Positions 1 to 4,896 of a stretch of 6,982 bases of DNA are shown here, in pieces. The notes below the pieces were generated by a model that saw only the letters and a program-made list of their open reading frames with translations, had not been told where the DNA came from and did no database searches. Position 1 is the first letter of the stretch. The number at the start of each line of letters is the position of its first letter. The position numbers and the translations under genes were made by a program. Source of the stretch: Bacillota bacterium (GTDB lineage Bacteria > Bacillota > Clostridia > Clostridiales > Clostridiaceae); the NCBI GenBank assembly GCA_023440105.1, contig JAEXSY010000489.1, forward strand, positions 1 through 6,982, in the 5' to 3' direction.

Positions 1-823
1 CTTTAGAACGGGATGCGCCTCTTTTAAAGTCTATGGTTCCACGGAAGAGCTTATTGCTTTCATCCAGCAGAGCACCTTTTACCAGGATATTACCCTTAGC
101 TCTTCTTGCTCTGTGGCTCATTACATAATTTAAGTCAATATATCTCTTTTCATTTCCTAAATATACAGTATCTACATGGCCTTCAGCATTATCACCTATA
201 AGATAGGTATGATTGCTGGTAACAGAATTTTTTCCACCTAGTTCAATGGATACCATATTAACCTTACCGTCACCTTCTACGATGGAGTAGGAGGCATCAA
301 AATAATTTGTGCTGCTGGATAGGGTTTGAAGCTTTACCACTGTTACATGAGCGCCTCTTTTGGCATAAATTTTAGTAACTCCATTATAGAAGCCTTCGGT
401 ACCTTTTGCATCCTTATAGTTTAATACTATTGTAAAGCTGCTGTTCTCTTCTGCAATAAATATATTATTTTGTACTATAGCCATATCTTTATCATCGGCT
501 AAAAAATTTATAACTATAGGCTTTTCTACCTTAACATTTTTATCCGTATGGGCATAGATGCTTGCATTGTAGCCTTTCTCTGCCATTAACGTAAGGTCAT
601 CGCTGATTCCATAGGTATAGTCACCATTGAAGCCTATATATTTAGGATTTTCTAAGGAAGTCTGAAGAGTCATCCCTTCAGGAGCATCCTCAGTAAGATA
701 AGCCTTTGTATAAGGCAAAACCTCAGGTATTGCAACATCTTTTATTGAGGCATCATTAACCTGGAGCCATCTATAGGTTCTAACAGGTATTTTATTTATA
801 TTATTTAAAGCTGTATTTACCAT
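1..823 (-). CDS. sufD: SufD, Fe-S cluster assembly scaffold subunit (3' end missing)
   Basis: SufD pairs with SufB on top of a SufC dimer to form the cytoplasmic SufBC2D complex, which assembles iron-sulfur clusters. The frame is open from the ATG at 821-823 to the left edge, giving 274 residues without a stop, so the C-terminus is outside the window. The N-terminus has the clostridial-type PVRTYRWL (13-20), followed by the beta-rich SufB/SufD core. The conserved late block reads GNILVKGALLD (244-254), FRGTIDF (260-266), KRGASRSK (267-274). The start is set by AGGAGG (831-836), 7 nt upstream; an earlier ATG four bases upstream (825-827) is out of frame and hits a stop after two codons. The N-terminus is much shorter than that of Bacillus SufD, as I recall it. 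The Shine-Dalgarno overlaps the sufB stop codon, so translational coupling is likely. Family and gene order make the identification secure; completeness cannot be judged. Confidence 0.93.
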   Translation of the reverse strand, partial: MVNTALNNINKIPVRTYRWLQVNDASIKDVAIPEVLPYTKAYLTEDAPEGMTLQTSLENPKYIGFNGDYTYGISDDLTLMAEKGYNASIYAHTDKNVKVEKPIVINFLADDKDMAIVQNNIFIAEENSSFTIVLNYKDAKGTEGFYNGVTKIYAKRGAHVTVVKLQTLSSSTNYFDASYSIVEGDGKVNMVSIELGGKNSVTSNHTYLIGDNAEGHVDTVYLGNEKRYIDLNYVMSHRARRAKGNILVKGALLDESNKLFRGTIDFKRGASRSK

Positions 824-830
824 TTCATAT

Positions 831-836
831 CCTCCT
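831..836 (-). promoter_or_regulatory. sufD ribosome binding site overlapping the sufB stop
   Basis: On the minus strand a perfect AGGAGG begins with the last two bases of the sufB TAG stop (835-837) and lies 7 nt before the sufD ATG. It fixes the sufD start and places a terminating SufB ribosome directly on the sufD initiation site, as expected for subunits needed in matched amounts. Confidence 0.85.
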
Positions 837-2250
837 AACCAATGGTTCCCTTTAGCTCAAGCTTAATCAGGTTATTCATTTCAACAGCATATTCTAAAGG
901 AAGCTCCTTTGAAATAGGTTCTACAAAGCCTCTAACTATCATAGCTTTTGCTTCTTCCTCACTCATTCCTCTGCTCATTAGATAGAAGATAGCTTCATCA
1001 CTGATCCTTCCGATCTTTGCTTCATGACCTAAGTCTACATTATCATTGTTAATTGCAATAACTGGAATTGTATCAGACTTAGATTTATTGTCCAGCATCA
1101 AGGACTCACAGGCAACAGTGGACTTTGAGTGATGTGCATTTTTAGTAACTTTTACAACACCTCTATAATTAGCAGCTCCACCATCCTTACAGATAGACTT
1201 TGTGGATGCTGTAGAGGAGGTATATGGGGCAGCGTGGATAACCTTATGGCCGGTATCTAATGTCTGACCTTTACCTGCAAAAGTAACTCCAGTGAATTCG
1301 GACCTAGCTCCTTCACCCTTTAAAATACTCATAGGATAGAGCATAGATACCTTGGAACCAAAGGATCCTGATACCCATTCAATAGTGCCGTTTTTTTCCA
1401 CCTGGCTTCTCTTGGTGTTAAGATTAAGCATATTTTTAGACCAGTTTTCTATTGTAGAATATCTTAAGGTTGCATCCTCCTTAACATAAAGCTCAACAGC
1501 ACCAGCATGGAGATTGGTTACACTATATTTTGGTGCAGAGCAGCCTTCTATAAAGTGACACTTTGCTCCTTTTTCTATAACTATAAGGGTATGCTCAAAC
1601 TGTCCTGATCCAGGAGAGTTCAGCCTGAAGTATGATTGAAGAGGAATCTCAACATTTACACCCTCAGGAACATATACAAAAGAGCCACCGGACCATACGG
1701 CACCATGAAGAGCTGCGAATTTGTGATCATGAGGAGGTATAAGCTTCATAAAGTACTGCTTTACTATATCCTCATATTCCTTCACTGCTGTTTCGAAGTC
1801 AGTATATATAACTCCTTGCTTAACTAAATCCTCTTTAATGCTGTGATAAACTACCTCAGAGTCATATTGAGCACCAACACCAGCTAGTGATTTTCTCTCA
1901 GCCTCAGGAATTCCTAATAGCTCAAAGGTATTTTTGATTTCCTCTGGAACATCCTCCCAGGAGGTTTTCATATCGGTTCTAGGCTTAACATAGGTTACAA
2001 TTTCATCCATATTTAAATCAGAAAGATCTGGCCCCCAAGTAGGCATAGGGGTTTTATTATATATTTCTAAGGATTTAAGCCTAAAGTCCAGCATCCATTG
2101 AGGTTCGTTCTTTTCCTTAGAAATTTCCATAATAACCTCTTTAGTGAGTCCCTTGCTGGCTTTATAGGTATATTTGTCTTCATTTATAACATCATATATA
2201 CCTCTATCTAAATCCTCTACATAGGTTTTTTCTCTAGCTTCCATTTCCAT
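835..2250 (-). CDS. sufB: SufB, Fe-S cluster assembly scaffold protein
   Basis: SufB is the main scaffold subunit of SufBC2D; it receives sulfur from the cysteine desulfurase system and builds the cluster with SufD, using ATP hydrolysis by SufC. The 471-residue length is normal for the family. Visible landmarks are the N-terminal QWMLDFRLKSLE (51-62), GVGAQYDSEVVYH (124-136), GAVWSGGSFVYVP (183-195), EGCSAPKYS (235-243), STVACESLML (377-386), LGHEAKIGRI (407-416), and the C-terminal GFVEPISKELPLEYAVE (441-457). By motif, Cys381 corresponds to E. coli SufB Cys405 and Glu410 to the conserved core glutamate; this alignment is from memory. AAGGAG at 2260-2265 sits 9 nt before the chosen ATG; a second in-frame ATG (2242-2244) is less well spaced. 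The gene begins 13 bp after sufC and ends 11 bp before sufD, so it is the middle cistron of one operon. Nothing is broken. Confidence 0.98.
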   Translation of the reverse strand: MEMEAREKTYVEDLDRGIYDVINEDKYTYKASKGLTKEVIMEISKEKNEPQWMLDFRLKSLEIYNKTPMPTWGPDLSDLNMDEIVTYVKPRTDMKTSWEDVPEEIKNTFELLGIPEAERKSLAGVGAQYDSEVVYHSIKEDLVKQGVIYTDFETAVKEYEDIVKQYFMKLIPPHDHKFAALHGAVWSGGSFVYVPEGVNVEIPLQSYFRLNSPGSGQFEHTLIVIEKGAKCHFIEGCSAPKYSVTNLHAGAVELYVKEDATLRYSTIENWSKNMLNLNTKRSQVEKNGTIEWVSGSFGSKVSMLYPMSILKGEGARSEFTGVTFAGKGQTLDTGHKVIHAAPYTSSTASTKSICKDGGAANYRGVVKVTKNAHHSKSTVACESLMLDNKSKSDTIPVIAINNDNVDLGHEAKIGRISDEAIFYLMSRGMSEEEAKAMIVRGFVEPISKELPLEYAVEMNNLIKLELKGTIG

Positions 2251-2263
2251 TTAGTTCAACTCC

Positions 2264-3013
2264 TTAAGAAATTAGTTGGTTTTTCAGTTCTTCATAGCCT
2301 TTTTCATTAATTTCTCTTGCTAGGCTTCCATTTCCTGTCTTCGCTATTTTTCCTTCAATTATTACATGTACAAAATCCGGTTCTATATATTCAAGAATCT
2401 TATTGCTGTGAGTTATGATAATCAGTGCATTTTCACTATTTTTAAATACCTTAACACCTTCAGCAACTATTCTTATAGCATCTACATCAAGGCCAGAATC
2501 TGTTTCGTCCAGGATAGCAAGCTTAGGTTCTAAAACTGTCATCTGAAGTATCTCATTCTTCTTCTTCTCACCACCGGAGAAGCCGACATTTAAATATCTA
2601 GAACCATAGCTTTCATCGATTTTTAAAAGCTCCATCTTGGATTTTAAAAGTCTCTTAAATCCCATAAAACCAACATTTTCTCCAGTTATGGCACTTTTTG
2701 AGCTTCTTAGGAAGTTCTCTACGGTGATCCCTTCTACCTCCTCTGGATATTGGAAGGATAGAAAGATTCCAGCTTTAGCTCTTTCATTTGCTTCCATTTC
2801 CAGAATATCTTCACCTTCAAAAGTCATTTCTCCTTCAGTAACTTCATACTTAGGATGACCCATAATAACATTAGCTAAGGTAGATTTTCCTCCGCCGTTC
2901 GGTCCCATTATTACATGAATTTCACCTTTATTTACTTCTAAATCTAATCCTTTTAATATTTCTTTTTCTTCTACTGCTGCATGTAAATTTTTTATATTTA
3001 ATAAATTTGACAT
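2264..3013 (-). CDS. sufC: SufC, ABC-type ATPase of the Suf Fe-S assembly complex
   Basis: SufC is a soluble ABC ATPase that drives the conformational change of SufBC2D; it is not a transporter. From the ATG at 3011-3013 it is 249 residues, normal for the family. All nucleotide-binding motifs are intact: Walker A GPNGGGKST (37-45), Q-loop Gln88 in LSFQYPEE, signature SGGEKKKNE (146-154), Walker B LAILDE (165-170), D-loop SGLD (173-176) and switch His202 in IIITHSNK. A GTG three codons upstream (3020-3022) would extend the protein to 252 residues, but it overlaps the Shine-Dalgarno AAGGAG (3022-3027), so the ATG is preferred. The stop codon lies inside the sufB ribosome binding site region. 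It is the first gene of the operon, with a promoter about 50 bp upstream. The SufC-specific signature and the sufB neighbour exclude an ordinary ABC transporter subunit. Confidence 0.97.
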   Translation of the reverse strand: MSNLLNIKNLHAAVEEKEILKGLDLEVNKGEIHVIMGPNGGGKSTLANVIMGHPKYEVTEGEMTFEGEDILEMEANERAKAGIFLSFQYPEEVEGITVENFLRSSKSAITGENVGFMGFKRLLKSKMELLKIDESYGSRYLNVGFSGGEKKKNEILQMTVLEPKLAILDETDSGLDVDAIRIVAEGVKVFKNSENALIIITHSNKILEYIEPDFVHVIIEGKIAKTGNGSLAREINEKGYEELKNQLIS

Positions 3014-3021
3014 CAAATTCA

Positions 3022-3027
3022 CTCCTT
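3022..3027 (-). promoter_or_regulatory. sufC ribosome binding site (decides the start)
   Basis: AAGGAG on the minus strand lies 8 nt before the ATG at 3011-3013. The in-frame GTG at 3020-3022 shares a base with it, so a ribosome bound here cannot start at that GTG. The annotated protein should therefore begin MSNLLNIK. Confidence 0.8.
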
Positions 3028-3039
3028 AAAATCAATTCC

Positions 3040-3052
3040 GAGTATTTTACTC
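3040..3052. repeat. Perfect 5-3-5 inverted repeat in the suf leader
   Basis: GAGTA-TTT-TACTC is a perfect inverted repeat lying between the predicted transcription start (about 3059) and the sufC Shine-Dalgarno. A repressor bound here would block early elongation. It is too short and has no U-run, so it is not a terminator. Suf operons are often controlled by Rrf2-family Fe-S sensors (IscR type), but I cannot match this sequence to a known consensus. Confidence 0.35.
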
Positions 3053-3065
3053 AAATTATATTCTT

Positions 3066-3094
3066 ATATTAACAAAGTAGCTATTAATAGTCAA
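3066..3094 (-). promoter_or_regulatory. Candidate sigma-A promoter of the suf operon
   Basis: Reading toward sufC, a -35 box TTGACT (3089-3094) is followed after exactly 17 bp by TAATAT (3066-3071), a 4-of-6 match to TATAAT. Transcription would start near 3058-3060 and give a leader of about 45 nt. A 10-bp perfect palindrome, CTATTAATAG (3081-3090), overlaps the -35 box and spacer and could be an operator half. The -35 match and spacing are good; the rest is inference. Confidence 0.5.
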
Positions 3095-3223
3095 TTAATA
3101 ATTAATAACAATTCTCAATTTGGTATTGTTATAATTATATACTCATTTGTAAGTTGTAAGAAAAATACCTAAAAAATAGAAAAATGAGCAATTAAATTCA
3201 TAGTTTAATAAGTTATGGTAGAA

Positions 3224-3229
3224 TATAAT
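3224..3229 (+). promoter_or_regulatory. Candidate -10 box, upstream promoter of the ZIP gene
   Basis: A perfect TATAAT lies in the context GGTAGAATATAATAAG, which looks like a sigma-A -10 region. No convincing -35 hexamer is found 16-18 bp upstream (the 17-bp position reads TAGTTT). Starting near 3236, the transcript would carry a leader of about 148 nt containing the entire 3304-3360 hairpin. Confidence 0.4.
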
Positions 3230-3294
3230 AAGAAAATTAAAATATTATTAATATTTATTTTTGATAATTTAACTATTTTTTTATAGATGAATAT

Positions 3295-3300
3295 TATAAT
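3295..3300 (+). promoter_or_regulatory. Candidate -10 box, proximal promoter of the ZIP gene
   Basis: A second perfect TATAAT lies 84 bp before the ZIP start codon. No good -35 box is placed at 16-18 bp; a TTGATA at 3261-3266 is too far away. If used, transcription would start near 3306 and trim the first bases of the outer leader stem. In DNA this AT-rich, such boxes can occur by chance. Confidence 0.3.
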
Positions 3301-3303
3301 AAT

Positions 3304-3360
3304 GGTAGGTACTTTATAGTATTATAGAGATGAATTTCTAAATACACCTAAGAACCTGCC
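3304..3360 (+). promoter_or_regulatory. Structured 5' leader of the ZIP transporter gene
   Basis: The RNA can form a two-part hairpin. The outer stem pairs GGTAGGTACTT (3304-3314) with AAGAACCTGCC (3350-3360): ten of eleven positions pair, counting one G-U wobble, with one A-A mismatch. Inside, a four-by-four internal loop leads to an inner stem, GTATT (3319-3323) with AATAC (3341-3345), then a single bulged A, then TAGAGA (3325-3330) with TTTCTA (3335-3340), closed by a TGAA loop. The structure ends 4 nt before the Shine-Dalgarno. An alternative pairing of GTAGG (3305-3309) with CCTAC (3360-3364) exists. No U-run follows, so it is not a terminator. It matches no metal riboswitch class I can recognise. 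Folding energy was not computed. Confidence 0.4.
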
Positions 3361-3383
3361 CTACAGAAGGAGGTAATATATAT

Positions 3384-4193
3384 ATGGGATGGTTTAATGA
3401 TTTAAATCCGGTAATACAAGCTTTAGTAGCTACCTTGTTTACCTGGGGAGTAACAGCTTTAGGCTCGTCAATGGTCTTTTTTTTCAAAAATGTTAGTAAG
3501 AAGCTTTTAAATTCAATGCTTGGATTTGCGGCAGGAGTTATGATAGCTGCAAGCTTTTGGTCGCTAATTAATCCAGCACTGGAGATGGCTGAGAGTTTAA
3601 AACAGACACCTTGGATAATTGTTTCCATAGGATTCTTGTCTGGAGGAGTGTTTTTATTATCTGTGGATAAATTTTTACCTCATCTTCATTTAGGCTTTGA
3701 TAAGTCTGAAAGTGAAGGTATAAAAACTAGCTGGCAGAGGAGTGTGCTTCTTGTTCTGGCTATAACTCTTCACAATATACCGGAAGGTTTAGCTGTTGGA
3801 GTTGCCTTTGGTGGTGCAGTAGCTGGGGTCCCCTCAGCAACCTTAGCAGGGGCAATAGCTCTGGCCTTGGGAATAGGTATACAAAACTTTCCTGAAGGAG
3901 CAGCTGTCTCTCTACCTTTAAGAAGGGAAGGTTATTCACCCTTTAAGAGCTTCATGTATGGTCAAGCATCTGGTATCGTGGAGCCCATTGCTGGGGTTAT
4001 AGGAGCAGCAGCAGTTATATACATGGAAAAAATACTTCCCTTTGCCTTAGCTTTTGCAGCAGGAGCAATGATTTTCGTTGTAGTTGAAGAGCTTATACCT
4101 GAAGCTCAGCACGAAGGGGAGACAGATATATCAACTATAGCTACAATGCTTGGCTTTACTATCATGATGATCTTGGATGTTACATTAGGTTAG
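3384..4193 (+). CDS. ZIP-family divalent metal transporter (GufA/ZupT-like)
   Basis: This 269-residue membrane protein belongs to the ZIP family, which moves zinc and related divalent metals (iron, manganese, cobalt in some members) into the cytoplasm. The paired metal-site motifs in the central helices are intact: HNIPEG (130-135) and QNFPEG (167-172). The loop FLPHLHLGF (97-105) contains two histidines and could help bind metal. The C-terminal VVVEELIPEAQHEGE (232-246) is characteristic of the GufA-like branch. About eight hydrophobic segments are visible, as expected; no signal peptide is needed. The start follows a near-perfect Shine-Dalgarno, AGAAGGAGGT (3365-3374), 9 nt upstream. The gene is transcribed away from the suf operon and into two tRNA genes. 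Substrate cannot be read from sequence; an iron role beside suf is tempting but unproved. Confidence 0.93.
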   Translation: MGWFNDLNPVIQALVATLFTWGVTALGSSMVFFFKNVSKKLLNSMLGFAAGVMIAASFWSLINPALEMAESLKQTPWIIVSIGFLSGGVFLLSVDKFLPHLHLGFDKSESEGIKTSWQRSVLLVLAITLHNIPEGLAVGVAFGGAVAGVPSATLAGAIALALGIGIQNFPEGAAVSLPLRREGYSPFKSFMYGQASGIVEPIAGVIGAAAVIYMEKILPFALAFAAGAMIFVVVEELIPEAQHEGETDISTIATMLGFTIMMILDVTLG

Positions 4194-4220
4194 AGGATAA
4201 AATTTCCTATAAAAAAACTC

Positions 4221-4248
4221 TTGTATTTATAACAAAAGCATGTATAAT
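4221..4248 (+). promoter_or_regulatory. Candidate promoter of the tRNA pair
   Basis: A perfect TATAAT (4243-4248) lies 16 bp after TTGTAT (4221-4226), a weak -35 match. The start would fall near 4255, about 12 nt before the mature tRNA-Leu. No hairpin plus U-run separates it from the ZIP gene stop at 4193, so the tRNAs may also be reached by readthrough from upstream. Confidence 0.5.
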
Positions 4249-4266
4249 AATAGATGTGGCAAAAAT

Positions 4267-4351
4267 GCAGGTGTGGCGGAATTGGCAGACGCACTAGACT
4301 TAGGATCTAGCGCTTAACGGCGTGGGGGTTCGACTCCCTTCACCTGCACCA
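4267..4351 (+). tRNA. tRNA-Leu, anticodon UAG, with encoded CCA
   Basis: All arms can be folded by eye. The acceptor GCAGGTG (4267-4273) pairs with CACCTGC (4341-4347), followed by discriminator A and an encoded CCA. The anticodon stem is CTAGA/TCTAG around the loop CTTAGGA, giving TAG at 4301-4303, which reads CUN leucine codons. The long variable arm (CGC...GCG) marks a class II tRNA, as expected for leucine. The T loop is TTCGACT. The D-arm GGCGGAATTGGCAGACGC is typical of bacterial tRNA-Leu. Confidence 0.97.
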
Positions 4352-4362
4352 ACCATATCTAT

Positions 4363-4437
4363 GCGGGAGTGACTCAACGGTAGAGTGTCACCTTGCCAAG
4401 GTGAAAGTTGCGGGTTCAAATCCCGTCTTCCGCTCCA
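4363..4437 (+). tRNA. tRNA-Gly, anticodon GCC, with encoded CCA
   Basis: The acceptor GCGGGAG (4363-4369) pairs with CTTCCGC (4427-4433) with one G-U pair, followed by discriminator T and CCA. The anticodon stem TCACC/GGTGA encloses the loop TTGCCAA, giving GCC at 4395-4397, which reads GGC and GGU. The T arm is CGGGTTCAAATCCCG. It lies 11 nt after tRNA-Leu, so the two are cotranscribed and separated by processing. Confidence 0.97.
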
Positions 4438-4442
4438 GATTT

Positions 4443-4478
4443 AAAAAGAGGATTTCTTTGAGAAATCCTCTTTTTTTT
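4443..4478 (+). terminator. Rho-independent terminator after the tRNA pair
   Basis: A perfect 10-bp stem, GAGGATTTCT (4448-4457) with AGAAATCCTC (4461-4470), closes a three-base loop. It is followed by eight T residues (4471-4478) and preceded by five A residues that can extend the stem. It begins 5 nt after tRNA-Gly and is the only clear terminator in the window. It probably ends both the tRNA transcript and any ZIP-gene readthrough. Confidence 0.93.
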
Positions 4479-4668
4479 GTTGTGCATAAAAAAATTTTAA
4501 AAAACTTCGTTATCTTTTCTCCAAGCTGTTGTTAAGAGAATTATTATCAATTATGTAGTCTAAGCCTCAGTGATATATGATTTTTTCTCTGTTTAAGCTT
4601 ATACAGTGAGGGAAAATATCAATTTCTATAAAGTCTGTAGCGGAAAGATAAGAGGTTTATTCTGAATA

Positions 4669-4686
4669 TTGATAACAATTTAACAT
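4669..4686. promoter_or_regulatory. Candidate Rex (NADH/NAD redox) operator
   Basis: TTGATAA-CAAT-TTAACAT matches the Rex consensus TTGTTAA-N4-TTAACAA at 12 of 14 defined positions, with one mismatch per half. It directly abuts a perfect TATAAT (4687-4692) that could serve a second, upstream lct promoter, although no -35 box is properly spaced. Rex would link lactate oxidation to the cell's NADH/NAD ratio. In DNA this AT-rich a partial match may be chance. Confidence 0.35.
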
Positions 4687-4767
4687 TATAATGGAAAAAT
4701 AATTCATGAGACATTGATAAAATGTTTAAAAATTAACTATTACTCTAATATATTGATAAATTTATGG

Positions 4768-4797
4768 TTGACATTACATTTATTACCATGGTAACAT
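4768..4797 (+). promoter_or_regulatory. Main candidate promoter of the lctP-etfB operon
   Basis: A perfect TTGACA (4768-4773) is followed after 18 bp by TAACAT (4792-4797), a 4-of-6 match to TATAAT. The start would be near 4804, giving a leader of about 93 nt. The palindrome at 4783-4794 fills the end of the spacer and the beginning of the -10 box, and the site at 4808-4822 lies just after the start. That arrangement is typical of repression. Confidence 0.6.
4783..4794. promoter_or_regulatory. TTACCATGGTAA palindrome inside the lct promoter
   Basis: This is a perfect 12-bp palindrome made of the same TACCA and TGGTA half-sites as the downstream operators but in the opposite order, with no spacer. 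It overlaps the -10 box. It may be an additional binding site or the meeting point of two regulator dimers bound side by side. Confidence 0.45.
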
Positions 4798-4807
4798 TTA
4801 CATAAAG

Positions 4808-4822
4808 ATTGGTAATACCAAT
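4808..4822. promoter_or_regulatory. Operator 1, FadR/LldR-type (GntR family) site
   Basis: ATTGGTA-A-TACCAAT is a perfect 7-1-7 inverted repeat. It fits the TGGTnnnACCA pattern bound by FadR-branch GntR regulators such as LldR and PdhR, and lactate-responsive members commonly control lactate permease operons. It lies at about +5 to +19 relative to the predicted start. No regulator gene is present in the window. Confidence 0.75.
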
Positions 4823-4840
4823 ATTTTATTTTTTACCACA

Positions 4841-4855
4841 ACTGGTAGTACCAAT
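4841..4855. promoter_or_regulatory. Operator 2, FadR/LldR-type (GntR family) site
   Basis: ACTGGTA-G-TACCAAT has a perfect 5-1-5 core, TGGTA-G-TACCA, with one mismatch in the flanks. Its centre is 33 bp from that of operator 1, close to three helical turns, so both would face the same side of the DNA and could be bound cooperatively or looped. An extra lone TACCA lies at 4834-4838. Confidence 0.7.
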
Positions 4856-4896
4856 ATTAATAAAAATGGATTGTAAAAGGTGGAAGGGGAAGGATT

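Larger units (their letters stand above)
3014..3383. other. Divergent sufC / ZIP intergenic region (370 bp)
   Basis: No open reading frame of note occurs here. The sufC side (3014-3100) holds the suf promoter and palindromes. The centre (3100-3200) is very AT-rich and contains an 8-bp inverted repeat, ATAACAAT (3105-3112) and ATTGTTAT (3125-3132), separated by 12 nt, of unknown meaning. The ZIP side (3200-3383) holds two perfect TATAAT boxes and the foldable leader. The all-AT palindrome around 3240-3256 may be only base composition. Confidence 0.7.
4479..4896. other. lct operon upstream region (418 bp, non-coding)
   Basis: No credible gene is seen on either strand. The right half holds the lct promoter, a dense operator array and a Rex-like site, listed separately. 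ATTGATAA occurs three times on the plus strand (4668-4675, 4713-4720, 4752-4759) and once inverted (4544-4551). An imperfect direct repeat, TAAGC...CAGTGA, occurs at 4561-4573 and 4594-4609. A single TTGTTAA Rex-type half-site is at 4529-4535. The left half (4479-4660) otherwise shows nothing I can assign. Confidence 0.7.

Noticed and set aside
1636..1827. Plus-strand 63-codon open frame
   Set aside because: It lies wholly inside sufB on the opposite strand, has no ribosome binding site or family features, and sufB is unmistakable.
2637..2858. Plus-strand 73-codon open frame
   Set aside because: It is the antisense shadow of sufC, across its conserved ATPase region; no independent coding evidence.
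3130..3145. PerR/Fur-like box (TTATAAT...) near the ZIP gene
   Set aside because: Only the left half resembles the consensus; the right half fails at most positions.
3239..3260. All-AT palindrome followed by a short T-run, considered as a terminator or attenuator
   Set aside because: The stem has no G or C pairs and would be too weak; such palindromes are expected in DNA of this composition.
3338..3628. Minus-strand 96-codon open frame
   Set aside because: It overlaps the ZIP leader and the 5' part of the ZIP gene in antisense; low-complexity translation with no recognisable motif.
4267..4437. tRNA genes as an attachment site for an integrated element
   Set aside because: No integrase gene and no duplicated tRNA 3' end are seen within the window; the downstream genes are metabolic.
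4529..4546. Second Rex operator beginning TTGTTAA
   Set aside because: The left half is perfect but the right half matches only 3 of 7 positions, so it is noted only as a half-site.
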